Shown here: positions 12,060 to 23,534 of the stretch, in pieces
Numbering within the stretch: the first letter of the stretch is position 1
Layout: each line of letters opens with the position of its first letter
Source: Megalonaias nervosa
Taxonomy: Eukaryota > Mollusca > Bivalvia > Unionida > Unionidae
Length of the DNA: 64,000 nucleotides
Direction: 5' to 3'
Assembly (NCBI GenBank): GCA_016617855.1
Contig: JAECUM010004886.1
Coordinates: forward strand, 62,001-126,000
Notes under the pieces: generated by a model
The model's input: the letters and a program-made list of their open reading frames with translations, nothing else
Database searches by the model: none
Told to the model about the DNA's origin: nothing
Made by a program: the position numbers and the translations under genes

Positions 12060-12720
12060 TTGTCTGTGATCTTTATTTGTTTCCACACAATAACTTTAGT
12101 TTTATGCAATAAGACATTTGGATAGCATGCATTTGTGGTAAGGAAGAAGCCTATTGATTTTTCAGTCAAAATGTCCATTATTAAGGTCACTGCGACTAAA
12201 CAAGAAAATGGTTTTCACACAATAACAGTTCTGTATTACAGACCTGAACCAAACTTTATGGAGGGTTTGCACTTGGAGCAAGGATGATTCAAAGCCTATG
12301 CTTTTCAGTCAAAATGTAAAAGTGGCTGTAACATGAAAAATAGTATATGCACAAAAAAAACTTTACTTCTGGACCATGTAAATTTTATCAGAGTTTAGGG
12401 ATGACACTTTGGATATGAAAGTAACCTGTTCATATTGCTATCAAGAAGTTAATCATCAAGAACATTGAAAGTAGGAAAATGATCATGCTTCTGGCAAATG
12501 GTAAAAAGTCAACATCATTTTGACTCAATTAAGAATTTTTTTGTATAATAACTTTTGTTCCAGAGTGATTCTTTACCAAACTTTAGGGATGGCTTGCTTT
12601 TAGTGTAATATATATTGGGTTAAAATGTCAAAGGTCAGGGTCATGGTTAGTCTAATAAGAAAATAGTGGTTTGTGCGCAAGAAGTTCACGTCAAGACAGC
12701 ATATCATGACTTAAGGTCAA
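12060..12720. repeat. Degenerate ~150-bp repeat with AGGTCA-type motifs
   Basis: Roughly four diverged units containing CACACAATAAC, GACCTGAACCAAACTTTA-like and TTTTCAGTCAAAATGT-like blocks, ending in AAGGTCAGGGTCA-type sequence. One more unit lies at 17,140-17,290. This resembles the common low-copy degenerate repeats of bivalve introns. No coding content. Confidence 0.55.
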
Positions 12721-12949
12721 GGTCATTAAGAATCAGCCATGCCTTACTAGTGCCTAAATATTAATCACATCCGTTGATGAGGATCAGGCAATCAGTAATA
12801 CATATAAATACTCACTGACTACCATTAAAAACAGGGTGGGTATTAATGCACTGTTCTTGGTACTCATGTTTTTGTAAAAAATACCTGTCAGGTGAAAACT
12901 CACAATGTAATGTCTTGTACTTCATGGATTTGTTGTCCCTGTCTTCTAG

Positions 12950-13063
12950 GAGGAACAGATATAATTGCATGTTTCATGGGTCAAACCTGGAAGTTGCCTG
13001 TGTACCGTGGGGAGATCCAGGGCTGTCTTCTGGGCTGTGACATGCAGGCTTTTGGGGAGGATG
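12950..13063 (+). CDS. AACS: AACS exon 4 of window
   Basis: Acceptor CTTCTAG|GA and donor GGATG|GTAAGA. It encodes [20 protein letters not shown], then GEIQG and a [10 protein letters not shown] tail. GGTDI is the A5-type core motif that contacts the adenine/acyl site in this family. It follows a 5.4-kb intron that carries the first DIRS-like remnant. Confidence 0.94.
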
Positions 13064-13096
13064 GTAAGAAATTTAACACAAGAGGAAGTTGTTGCA

Positions 13097-13190
13097 TTGC
13101 CATCATGAACTGATAGATTTCATTGCCATCATGAACTGATAGATTTCAATCTTCAGTAGTGATGGCATCATCATCATCATCATCATCATT
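13097..13190. repeat. 26-bp duplication and (ATC)n microsatellite
   Basis: The segment beginning ATTGCCATCATGAACTGATA is present twice in direct succession (from 13,097 and 13,123). An (ATC)n tract follows at about 13,166-13,188. Both lie shortly after the donor of exon 4. Confidence 0.8.
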
Positions 13191-13428
13191 GTCAGCATAT
13201 ATATTTTGTGTAAACTCAAGTACCATCATACATGACAGCTTGATTTACAGGGATGTATTATTGAAATCCAATGCTTGTTTTTTTTATTATTATGTCTGTG
13301 TACACTGATCATACAGTTTGCTAACTAGATAAAACATCAAAGAATAAAATGCACATTGGTGCTGTTACAGTCCACAGGCTCACAAGTAGCTAAATTATAA
13401 TATTGATTTAGGTTTGTTTAGAGCTTCC

Positions 13429-13600
13429 CATGCAAATGTTGGTCATAAACCAACCAGTTAGTGAAGAACTTTTAGGAACTTAGATGTGCATGTTGACAAA
13501 TCACTGTGCAACCCATCCAATGCCAATGTCAGTCATAAACCAAGCATTTAGTAAAGGACTTTTTAGGAACTTCAGTGTGCATATTGACAGATCACTGTGC
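13429..13600. repeat. ~88-bp tandem duplication
   Basis: Two diverged copies containing GTCATAAACCAA, TTTTAGGAACTT, GTGTGCAT and TTGACAAATCACTGTGC. Intronic, non-coding. Confidence 0.65.
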
Positions 13601-13609
13601 TGCTGTGTT

Positions 13610-15790
13610 TTTTATTAGAAGTTATTGCTATTTTTGACTTGTTGCTGGATGTAGTGTATGACCATAATGTGAATGCAACTGGTCTCAGAGTTTTTAATGG
13701 ATTGCCATGAAACTTTCTATATTTAATGAACCTTATCTGAATATGTGACATATCACTGAGCTGTCATAATTCTTGTCAGCTGTTATCCATTATTTCCTGC
13801 AGCTTGATGCAGTGTTAGACAAAATCTCATGAACACAACTTGTCCTGAAGTTTGTACAGATTGCTGTGAAACTTGCTACATATCATGGTCATAATCAGAG
13901 AGTGCAGAAGTGAGGCAAGGACACACTTGCTAAAGAGTTGTTAGTGTTAGAGATTTAAAAAAGATTGCAGCATGAACAGTGATTTGGGGGATATGGCAAA
14001 AACTAAAATGATCAATACTACAGTATATAGTCCACATACACTGTTTTAGCCACTGATGGCTAAAGAACAAAAATTAAATAGAGAAAGAAACAAATGGAAT
14101 AATATACATTGTTAGGAAGAATTATAATCATATACAGTGCATCAGTGAAATCTTGGTATTTTTTAGTGTATTTTCTATAAAAAAAAATTTGTTAGTCACA
14201 AAAACAAATACATTTTTTAAAAAGCCTATTTTGTTCAATTTTCAGAAATAAATCTTTCAAAATAAACTGTTGTGAATTGAAATAGTAAATCAGGACAAAC
14301 TTTTAAATATCACTGATATTATAAATTAATTTAAATAATCTTTAATTATATTCTGCATTATATTTTATGATTGTATATTTCTTTTTTGTAGGTAAGGCTA
14401 AAGAAGAAATGTGCTTTCAATTTTAAATTCTTTGTCGTTATGATGGGCATGACTTTTTTGTTGTTGTTTATTTTTCTCTTTCTTTGATTCTTTTCCTTCT
14501 TTCCTGAAAGTACATCTGGTTTCAATGGTTGTTTGAAGCCCTGCTCTGTGTTTAGAATGAAGTTTGACAATTTGTTTGCCTGTAGTAAGCTTGAAATGAA
14601 ATTCACAGTTTGCAATGCCAACAAACCTCTTGATGATGCTTTCTATTGGACCCAGTTTAATTGATTCCTTTATGCACCTTCATTTCTTCAAAAGAAAAAT
14701 ATGACTTTTCCTGTTCTTCCTGCAACTTGATGACTATGTAGCATTCCATTGAAATACCTGTTGCATCAGTGAACTTGTATAGTAATATATGGTAAGCTTA
14801 TTCTGCTTTGATGTTACACATAGCTGTAAAAAAGATAGGCTTAGTCAAGGGGGGTATGGCCATCAGTAAGTGGTCACTGTACATTATTTTTAATGCTAAA
14901 TTTCAGCAATGGGGTGGGAAAAAATTGGACTCGAAAAGCAGATTTTAACTGACACATTTTGGTCTATAAATTCATTACAAAATAAGAACTTAAGGATTTT
15001 TCAGTCTGTATTTGACCTTTAGGTATGAATTATTCGATCAAACTGGTTGATGTAGATAGCAAAATTAGTTGTAGAGTGTATTGTTATATGGGTTAAAATT
15101 GCTTTAACATGTTTATTATGTTATAATTTTCAAGAGTTGGACTTATTATGCTGTGGGATTGTCCATACAGTGGTTAAATAAATATGTGCAATTTGATATT
15201 CGTAAAATAATGGATTTGAGTAATGAATACAGTTGTACATTACATGCTTAAGAATGTTCATTATGTATATATTACTTCTCAATTTACTGTCTTCTAATTT
15301 GTTAAAAGACCAGAAGCTGTCTTTGCTAAAGTATTATATCACCCTGAAGTGTGCACACATACAAGGTTTTGTTAAGACACAGGGGACACTTCTGGTGTCT
15401 TCTTGCCAGTGTTCTGTATTCAAAAGATGGAGTTCCTGTATTACAAATCAATGATGGAACATCTTTTCCATCTATTCATCTGTTTGTCTGTCCATCTATC
15501 CCTCCCTCTATCTGTGATTTAAACTTTTATAAGAGAGTTTTGTTACTGAATTTTCAGGTAAAGAAAACATTGTTTCAGATTCTTTGCTGTTTAATATTTT
15601 TTTATTTTTATGATTTTATTTTATAAAATCATTAAATTCAGATAAGTTCTTTGATCATTCAAAAAGACAACAGTGTCCTGAATGTTTACTGTGCATTTTT
15701 TTCCTATTCAAATTTGTTGGAATTTTAAAACAGTTATTGACTTGTGTTGGATACAAGGATTTATCAACCTCATCAAAGGTCAGTAATTGT
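13610..15790. other. AACS intron sequence, no gene seen
   Basis: AT-rich intron between exon 4 and the 15.8-kb minisatellite. A short frame on the minus strand (14,358-14,624) is rich in Lys/Asn as expected from AT-rich sequence and shows no domain. I see no RNA gene or intact mobile element. Confidence 0.4.
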
Positions 15791-15819
15791 ATGATATATA
15801 GGAGTCACGGAAAATCACT

Positions 15820-16312
15820 GACCAATACAAATGTCATTTGCTGTCATGAATCACTTACCAATATAAATGTCACATTAACATGGGTGCTTTGCTGTCATGA
15901 ATCACTGACCAGTACAAATGTCACATTAACATGGGTGCCTTGCTGTCATGAATCACAGACAAATACAGATGTCACATTAACATGGGAAGCCTTGCGGTCA
16001 TGAATCACAGACCAATACAGATATTGCATTTACATGGGAGACATTACTGTCACAAATCACTGACCAATATAAATATCACATTAACTTGGGAGGCATCACT
16101 GTCACGAATCACTGACCAATATAAAACTCACATTAAGATTTTGAGGCCATGCTGTGATGAATTACTGACCAATACAAATGTCACATTAACATGGGAAGCC
16201 TCACTGTGATGAATCACTAATACAGATGTCACATTAACATGGGAGGCCTCACTATCATGATCAAAGACCTCTACAAATGTCACATTAACATGAGAGGCCT
16301 TGCTGTCATGAA
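15820..16312. repeat. ~50-bp minisatellite upstream of exon 5
   Basis: About ten copies of a unit with TGTCATGAATCACTGACCAA, ATA(C/T)AAATGTCACATTAACA and TGGGAGGCCT. Copies diverge by several substitutions and small indels. The array ends about 66 bp before the exon-5 acceptor. Confidence 0.85.
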
Positions 16313-16378
16313 TGTTAACATTAACCATAAATAGAGGTGAGAAGGATTGTCTGAAAAATAATATTTTTTTCGTGGCAG

Positions 16379-16504
16379 GTAATCCAGTGTATGATGACAG
16401 GGGTGAGTTAGTATGTCTCAAGCCATTCCCCTCCATGCCAATCTACTTCTGGAATGATCCAGATAATGAAAAGTATAAGAAAGCTTATTTCTCAATGTAC
16501 CCAG
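16379..16504 (+). CDS. AACS: AACS exon 5 of window
   Basis: Acceptor GTGGCAG|GT and donor CCCAG|GTAAGT. It encodes NPVYDDRGELVCLKPFPSMP and then YFWNDPDNEKYKKAYFSMYP. GELVC.KP and FWND are strongly conserved in animal AACS. A ~50-bp minisatellite ends about 70 bp upstream of the acceptor. Confidence 0.94.
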
Positions 16505-16714
16505 GTAAGTTTACTTAAGTAATGTTTTCCCCCTTAATATTGCTAACCCATCTGCAAAGATGGTCTGACCAGGCTGAAAATGATAAAGCCACTACAAGTT
16601 AGTTTGACCTTGAGATTGTGTGTCATTTTTATTGGCTTTTGACAAAGACTCGAGAGTTGAAAATGCTGAGACTGGTTTTAAAAACTAGTTTTGCATTGTT
16701 CATTGTCAGCTTAT

Positions 16715-16803
16715 AGCATATATATATATGTAAGAGAGATATAGTGCAGAGTATATATATATGGTATATAAGTATATATATATAAGAGTATATATATATA
16801 TAT

Positions 16804-16842
<39 letters not shown>
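16715..16842. repeat. (TA)n and (GATA)n microsatellites
   Basis: Interrupted TATATA runs followed by a pure AGATAGATAGATAGATAGAT-type tetranucleotide tract at about 16,803-16,842. Confidence 0.9.
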
Positions 16843-16844
<2 letters not shown>

Positions 16845-17760
16845 GGATTTTTTGCTTTGCACCCACTTCTTATGGTTCAGCTCTCACTTCTCCCAACTCT
16901 GTCCAAAAGGAAACTTCAAACTTCTTACTGAAATTCAAGTCTAGCTTGATCCCTGAACTCAGTAAAAGGTATGTTCAAAAAATAATAATGGCTAGATAGG
17001 GAGAAAGGTTGATTTTCTAATCATTTTGATTAAACAGCATCATTGTGGTTATTGAAGACTGCATTTTCTTTTACAAAAGTTTGATAAATGCAGCAGCCTT
17101 ATTTATTAACATTTGTCATCTTTGTAAATAGATTGTATTTGGGATAAGGAAGAATGTATTTGAGATAAGGAAGAAGCCCATCATTTTGGGATCAAATAGT
17201 CAAAGGTCAGGGTCACTGTGACTGAAGAAAGACAAAAGGTTTATGTGCAATAACAGAATTTCTATATCACAGAGCTGGACTTAGAAGATATGATCAGCTG
17301 TATATGGCATGTATCCGTAAAGTTTCTGTGATTGCATTGGAAACTGTGTTTATCCAAGTAAATAAAAACAACAATCCAGCTTGTGACTAATTATATATTG
17401 CTTGGTGTGTTACTAGTTGATGATAAGTAAGACAGATAGTGTTTACATAACTTGAGATGGTTGTTTGAAAACCAAGAGGCATGCAGTTAACTGACAAGAT
17501 ATCTTATGAGAGATAGCTTGTAAATGGAGAATACTACTGAAGACCTGAACATACACACAACAGTGGTTACTATGGGATTTGACTAGATGCAGTGTTGTAC
17601 ATGGAGAGTGCTGCTGATGACCAGAATATATGCAACAGAGATTACTATGGGATAACTGTATTTGACTATATTTGATTGTATAAAGTAGCATTGTGTGAAC
17701 GATTAATGCCAAGAATTGATACATCTACAAAACTGAGTTTTTCTTTTTTTATAATTTTAG

Positions 17761-17830
17761 GAGTATGGGCACATGCAGATTTCTGCATATTTAAACAAGA
17801 TACCGGAGGAATAGTGATGTTGGGTAGAAG
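17761..17830 (+). CDS. AACS: AACS exon 6 of window
   Basis: Acceptor ATTTTAG|GA and donor GTAGAAG|GTAATAAC. It encodes GVWAHADFCIFKQDTGGIVM and ends LGR plus two bases of a Ser codon. This is the A7 region, whose Asp in HADF binds the ribose. The last eight bases and the donor are the start of the 39-bp tandem array that fills the next ~540 bp. Confidence 0.94.
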
Positions 17831-18367
17831 GTAATAACGCTGGGATTTGCATGCATTCTAGGGTAGAAGGTAGTAACACTCGGAGTTACATGCATACTAG
17901 GGTAGATGGAAATAACACTGGGATTTACATGCATTCTAGGGTAGAAGGTAATAACACTGGGATTGATATGCATACTAGGGTAGAAGGAAATAGCACTGGG
18001 ATTTGCATGCATACTAAGGTAAAACATAATATTAGAAAGATTTGCCTGCATAGTAATGTAGAAGGTAATAACACTGGAATTTGCATGCATTTTAGGGTAG
18101 AAGGTAATAAAACTGGGATTTGCATGCATACAGGGTAGAAGGTAATAACACTGATTTACAAGCATACTAATGTGGAAGGTAATAACACTGGGATTTGCAT
18201 GTATACTAGGATAGAAGGTACTAACACTGGGATTTGCATGAATACTAGAGTAGAAGGTAATAACATTGGGATTTGCATGAATACTAATGTAGAAGGTAAT
18301 AACACTGGGATTTGTTTGCATACTAAGGTAGAAGGTAATAACATTGGGATTTCCATACATTATAATG
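17823..18367. repeat. 39-bp array that replicates the exon-6 splice donor
   Basis: Fourteen units of 39 bp. The first unit starts inside exon 6 (GGTAGAAG) and contains its true donor (GTAATAAC), then CTGGGATTTGCATGCATnCT and AG. Seven later units keep GTAGAAG|GTAATAA exactly. Because 39 is a multiple of three, long open frames appear on both strands (for example 17,791-18,396 minus), but these are repeat artefacts. Confidence 0.9.
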
Positions 18368-18910
18368 TAGGCATCTGTATTATTCTCTTGCTCCAAATAT
18401 CATTTTACTAGAAAAACTTAATTTTCTGAACATTTAATTGATTTTGAAAAGAGAATTTTTAAAATTCTTGTTTGGCAAATACGATCTCAATATCCAATAC
18501 TCCATCAATACAAGCTTCCACAAAACAATCATTTCTCTATAGTAAACTATTTGTTTAACACCAAAAGAGAAGTGACCTCAGAGTTAATGAATATTTTTTG
18601 TATTTAAAGCAAACTTCTGATAAAATTATATATAATTGCCCCATTTAAAGTTAGAAGTCATTACTTAGAAACTTCCACATGTACATATTGAAAGACTTTC
18701 ATTTCTGTCAGCAACTGACAAAGTCCAATGTCATTGAAAAGAAAGATATGTGACCTGGTCAGTATCTTGGACTACAGTTGATATTAACTTAACACTGTCA
18801 GGTGCTTTATGAGTACATGGTGATCATTGTAAAATTTCATTGACTTGTTTAAAATGAATTTCATTTTTTAAAACACCCTACTTATAGTTTCTTTTAAATC
18901 TCATTGGCAG

Positions 18911-18969
18911 TGATGGAACATTGAATCCTAATGGTGTGAGATTTGGAAGTGCAGAAATTTACAGTGTTG
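18911..18969 (+). CDS. AACS: AACS exon 7 of window
   Basis: Acceptor TTGGCAG|T and donor GTTG|GTGAGG. It encodes SDGTLNPNGVRFGSAEIYSV (the first Ser is split with the previous exon). This is the hinge/A8 region where the C-terminal lid begins. The following intron is about 9.8 kb and holds the pogo-like, solo-LTR and second DIRS-like elements. Confidence 0.94.
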
Positions 18970-21020
18970 GTGAGGATGACTTTTCAATATTAGTTTCATT
19001 TTTCTTTATATCTACATAGAGTTTTTTTATTTATATATTTCAAGATTTATATAGTTGCAGTGAACTTGCATATATATTTGCTTTCACTTTGCATGATTTT
19101 TCCTGATGGAAGCATGTTGATCTTTGAACTGGTATTTGGATGCCATTTTTTCTTTAGTATTTCACAGTATGCTTTTCTGCCACAAAACAGTTGATTTCAG
19201 AGGTGTCTTTACCAACTTTGATTGTGTGAATTGTATTTGTTTCTTTATTTTTTCCTTTTAGAAGTAGCGACAAATAAGTGTATTGGCTTATATTTTCAAA
19301 GGATTATCACCTTCCCCTCTGTCTTGGGATTTCTCCAAAATAACCTTATTTCCAGAGATAACAATGCGCCAGGTACTGGTCAGATAAACCAGTTTTGATA
19401 ATGTTTTAAGCAGTGGTAGTACTGTATATTTTTGGGACAACCTCTCGTTGAAGCCTAAAACTTAATGCCACCTCCATGATAGGTCCACTTTATACAGATT
19501 ACTTTGTACTTGGTGATAGATAATGTTATAAAACTCAACTTGTACTTGGTGATAGATAATGTTATAAAAATCAACTTGTACTTGGTGATAGATAATGTTA
19601 TAAAAATCAACTTGTACTTGGTGCAGCAGTTAGAAGAATTGTATGTATTTAAGAACATTTTGGAGGTGTAGTTGTTTAAGTGCAGATCATGATAAAAGTT
19701 GTATTAAATGGAAATTTGCATTTGTTGTTTTGTTGTTGTTGAGGGTGGGAAGCTAATTTGGAGTCAGTAATACAACAGGTTGCATCCATCTGTAATTTGT
19801 GCTAACTGATAACCAATAAAATTTAATGAAGGAAGACAAGTCATGAAAGTGTGCTTGATGAACTTGTTACGTGGAAGGTTTATCCAAAGATCAGCATGTT
19901 TCTTAGGCAGAAGAATGAAAATTTCTTTATTGGGTATTAATCAAAGGATGTTTTGAATATGCATAACTGAGGCCATTATTTCAATCAAGTGCTATGGCAG
20001 GAGATGTTTTCATGTAGCCTTGATCATAAAACAGAGTGTAACCACAGATCATCAGAGTTTTCCAATTCTACTAGATTTTAATAACAAATTAATTCATGTC
20101 ACCCCTGTTTGATGAAAACTTAATAGACTCAAAGATATTGTTCAGTTAACAGAATTGTCACAACTCTGTGAAATGCTGCTACAAGTACAAACCACAACTA
20201 TTGATGTGGAAAAAGTACACATTGGTCTCCTGTAACATATATAAATTTGGGACCAAGAAATCAGTTCCAACCAAACTGTCAGAAAACTTAGAATTTGGGT
20301 GGGGGTGGGGCAAGATCAACAGCTAGTTCTGGTTCTGTAGTCAACCTGTTATGGATTGTGTTTATAAATACAAAAAAATTAAGAAGTTTTTGCATCATTG
20401 GCTTGTGACATCTTCTGTGTTGATGCTGTTGTGCTCAAACAAAAATTTGCCTACATGGTAACAACAGTTTGTAAGTGTCAGTGAAGTTCATGAACTGCCA
20501 TGCTTGATCATCTTATCAGATCAAACTGTTACAGCTTAATAGATTCAGCAGACACTTTCAAGGATTATTGAAGCTTTCATGCAGAAATTCAAGAAATATT
20601 GCATTCTTTCTTAAAACTTACCCTCTAATACTTTCAAGCATAACATGCTGTGTTGAGCATTGCTATTTTCCTACAGACATAACAATTAGCCAGTCAACAC
20701 TTGCATTGTAACAGACCAATTAACATGGGACTTTTAAAATATTCTACATGTCAGGTGTATGTAAACTTCAGGTAATTGTTTGGTAAATTTAGTAATCTGC
20801 TATGCATATTTGTTTCTCAATTTATTAAAGTTATCTATGATATAAAGTGGCAGATACATTCATTCAGTATATAGAGCATTTTATGATATAGATAGGGAAT
20901 CAATAGCAATTTGACTGATGAGGGATGGTCCTGTTATAAAGCCGAAACAAGTCTTACATAGGACTGATTGAAACTGTTTTTCAACATTCCATTAAATGGT
21001 TTGAGGATATAATATTTATG
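18970..21020. other. Intron sequence with a 36-bp minisatellite
   Basis: Mostly unique AT-rich intron. At 19,495-19,625 a 36-bp unit (CTTGGTGATAGATAATGTTA core) is present about 3.5 times. I see no coding homology in the remainder. Confidence 0.55.
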
Positions 21021-21589
21021 AATACAGTAAAACATTGATTATCAGGATGCTGATTATCTGGTTTATTTATTCTTACAGACTACTAATGTGTGCCACTCAC
21101 CCCACCCCAGTTGTTTTACTTATTACAGTGTGCATGTATCTATAAATAAAACAAATTTCCCAGTCACAGTGCCGACGTGGAACAGACTAACAGAAATCAG
21201 GAACATATACAGTCAAATATAATTTGTATAATTATAATTGCAGCAGTATCATAGATAACAAAATAATCTATTTAAAGTAAAAATAAATATAACTTGAACA
21301 GGAGGGAGGGAGATGCAAAGAAAGTTCATTCTTGCATCCTATTACCATCAAGCGGGTGCCACTGTGACAGTATACAATTTGCCATGCAGAAATCCCAAGC
21401 TAATCAAGCAGGATTGAAAACTCATAATGGCATTCTGTAGTCTGACCTGCATAATTGACTGTTTGTTAAAAATCAATGATGGCTTAATGGGTGATAAAAG
21501 TTAATCACCCACCAACACAGGTGTGTCTGTAATCCATGTCAGATGCATTTACCTTGTTCAGTGACCTTTGACACATGTTCACAGTTCTC

Positions 21590-21860
21590 CATTTTGAGTG
21601 GCTTTGGGTGGCCGAGTTGACTAAGGCAGTTCTACCTTTTGAGTGGTCTGGGTGGCCAAGTTGACTAAGGCAATTCTACCTTTTGAGTGGCTCTGGGTGG
21701 CTGAGTTGACTAAGGCAGTTCTACCTTTTGAGTGGCTCTGAGTGGCCAAGTTGACTAAGGCAGTTCTACCTTTTGAGTGGCTCTGGGTGGCGGAGTTGAC
21801 TAGGGCAGTTCTACCTTTTGAGTGGCTCTGGGTGGCCGAGTTGACTAAGGCAGTTGTCTT
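21590..21860 (+). repeat. 45-bp tandem amplification of a tRNA-like SINE head
   Basis: Six units with GGGTGGCCGAGTTGACTAAG, GCAGTTCTACCTTTTGAGTG and GCTCT. GTGGCCGAGTTGACTAAGGC resembles the A box of tRNA-Leu/Ser-type genes and of the SINE head. The array leads directly into SINE body sequence. Confidence 0.75.
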
Positions 21861-22055
21861 TATAGATTAATTACACATCTCATCTTTGTCTGGCTGAGTT
21901 CAGTTCTTGGCCTGACAACATCGGTATGTGAGAAAGCTTGTCAGTAGCTTCCCATGGGTTGGTGGTTCTTCCTAGAGTCTTACTCTTCCAAATGTACTGA
22001 TTTCCATGCATATCTAATCATGTGTTGAAAAATGCCATTATACCGCACAAAACCA
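21860..22055 (+). mobile_element. tRNA-derived SINE body, copy 2
   Basis: Diverged body with TGAGAAAGCTTGTCAGTAGC, GGTTGGTGGTTCTTCCTAGA and AAAAATGCCATTA followed by a CAAAACC tail. Its normal single head is replaced by the upstream 45-bp array. Confidence 0.65.
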
Positions 22056-22959
22056 AAACCAGTCTACTTTTTGACCCATTTTCAGTCATATGGATGACTG
22101 GTTATCTAGGTGAAATTCATGTCCCCCAATGAATCAGGATAATCAACATTTTACTGTACTTGTTTTTGTTTTTTTCAATTTATTCTGTCTTTTTAATTAA
22201 ATGTTGTGCTTTTCTCCATAGATGCAAACACTGGAACTTCTCAGCACAGCCCATACAAATTTCTCTTTTTTCCTACTCATTAATCAATGTTAACTATCAG
22301 ATAATAACGACATATAAAATGTCAAACTGAAGACATCATTATTCTCTTTTTTCCACAAGATAATTTTGCCTCAAGATATGCATGTAAGTACTCTGCTTGA
22401 TAATTTTAAAATGTTAACTAATGTTGGTTAGTTATAATGGTCTTATAACTTATGATATTAGTTATTCCTAAATTAGATCGGTGCTGATCTGAGATCAATT
22501 TTGGCAGCCATGAAAACATCTTGAAAACCATGTTATCACTCACTTATCCTGTTATCTTGGGGTTTTCACCAGGAGACTTCTTACAATTAAGTCCTAAATT
22601 AAAATGTTGCTGATCTGACATCCAGTATGGCCAGTCTTAAAAATCTTCCTATCACTTACTCTTCCAAAATGGAAAGTCAGGATCACAGGGGGTTTTTGCC
22701 AGAAGAATATTGGTTGCAGTTCTGAGTTTTTCTTTTTGTGTAGATTTGAGATATGAGTCAACAGATATCTAGTTACGTTTGCCACACACATTTCCATCTG
22801 TGTCTTCAGTAAGAGTGACATCTCTTTTATGCACATAAGCTTGTTGAGTGAAAACAGTGGCAACATCAACAGAACTGATCTGCTTCGGTCCTAAAAATTT
22901 GATGTTTTCTGCATAGGAAAGAAAGTATAGTCTGATTAGTAATGTAGTACCATATATAA

Positions 22960-23152
22960 TTACTTATAAGACAAGTCCAACCACAAACTGTACAGACCCA
23001 GATCTGCTATCATGTTATGCACCAGAAGATCTGGGTGTGTGCAGTTTGTTAGGAGTAAACTGAAGAACAAACAAGATATACCCTGATCTGCAGGTGTATT
23101 ATGCTGTGGTAGATCAGGATCTTGTTTGCAGTTTGACTTGACTTATAAGTGA
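22960..23152. mobile_element. MITE with ~25-bp inverted ends, copy 1
   Basis: The left end ACTTATAAGACAAGTCCAAC and the inverted right end (reading GACTTGACTTATAAGT) match with a few changes. Inside are paired CAGATCTG-type and ACAAACTG/CAGTTTG elements. A second, shorter copy with the same right end lies at 35,485-35,580. Confidence 0.6.
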
Positions 23153-23534
23153 GTAAAGAAAGTATGCATTAAACTTTTTTCACACTCCTGCATACTTGTT
23201 CATGACTAGAAATTGTTTTGATAAGGTGACAGAGACTGCTGTGATACCAGAGGGAAATAAAAACTTCACATATTTTACCTGCCAGTCTCAGGCCCTCTCA
23301 GAAAGTAGAAAGATTAAAAAAAAAACTGGCTATAATTACAGTAATCATAGCATTTTGCAGTCAGGTGGTCATCAATTTAATCACCTGTTTTTCAGTAAAA
23401 GTCTTAGTTTACTTGCCATCTTAAATTGTTCAGTCAGCTAAAAAAATGTATATGATGTCAGGAAATTATATGTATTATTGAAAATTATTATCAATTTAAA
23501 AAATATGGAGTCCCGAAAATTAAAGTGTCCATAT

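Larger units (their letters stand above)
21025..22156. mobile_element. Pogo/Tigger-like non-autonomous DNA transposon with nested SINE
   Basis: The ends are CAGTAAAACATTGATTATC and the inverted counterpart GATAATCAACATTTTACTG (2 mismatches over ~19 bp), flanked by a TA on both sides (21,023-21,024 and 22,157-22,158). A TA target duplication with CAGT ends fits the Tc1/mariner-pogo class. No transposase is readable. The SINE-derived array at 21,590-22,055 lies inside it. Confidence 0.7.

Noticed and set aside
15351..15626. 91-codon + strand frame
   Set aside because: Low-complexity hydrophobic and Phe-rich translation of AT-rich intron; no motif or splice support for an AACS exon.
17791..18396. 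201-codon minus-strand open frame with repeated peptides
   Set aside because: It is the 39-bp donor array read backwards; 39 is a multiple of three, so one stop-free unit gives a long open frame on either strand. It overlaps AACS exon 6 on the other strand.
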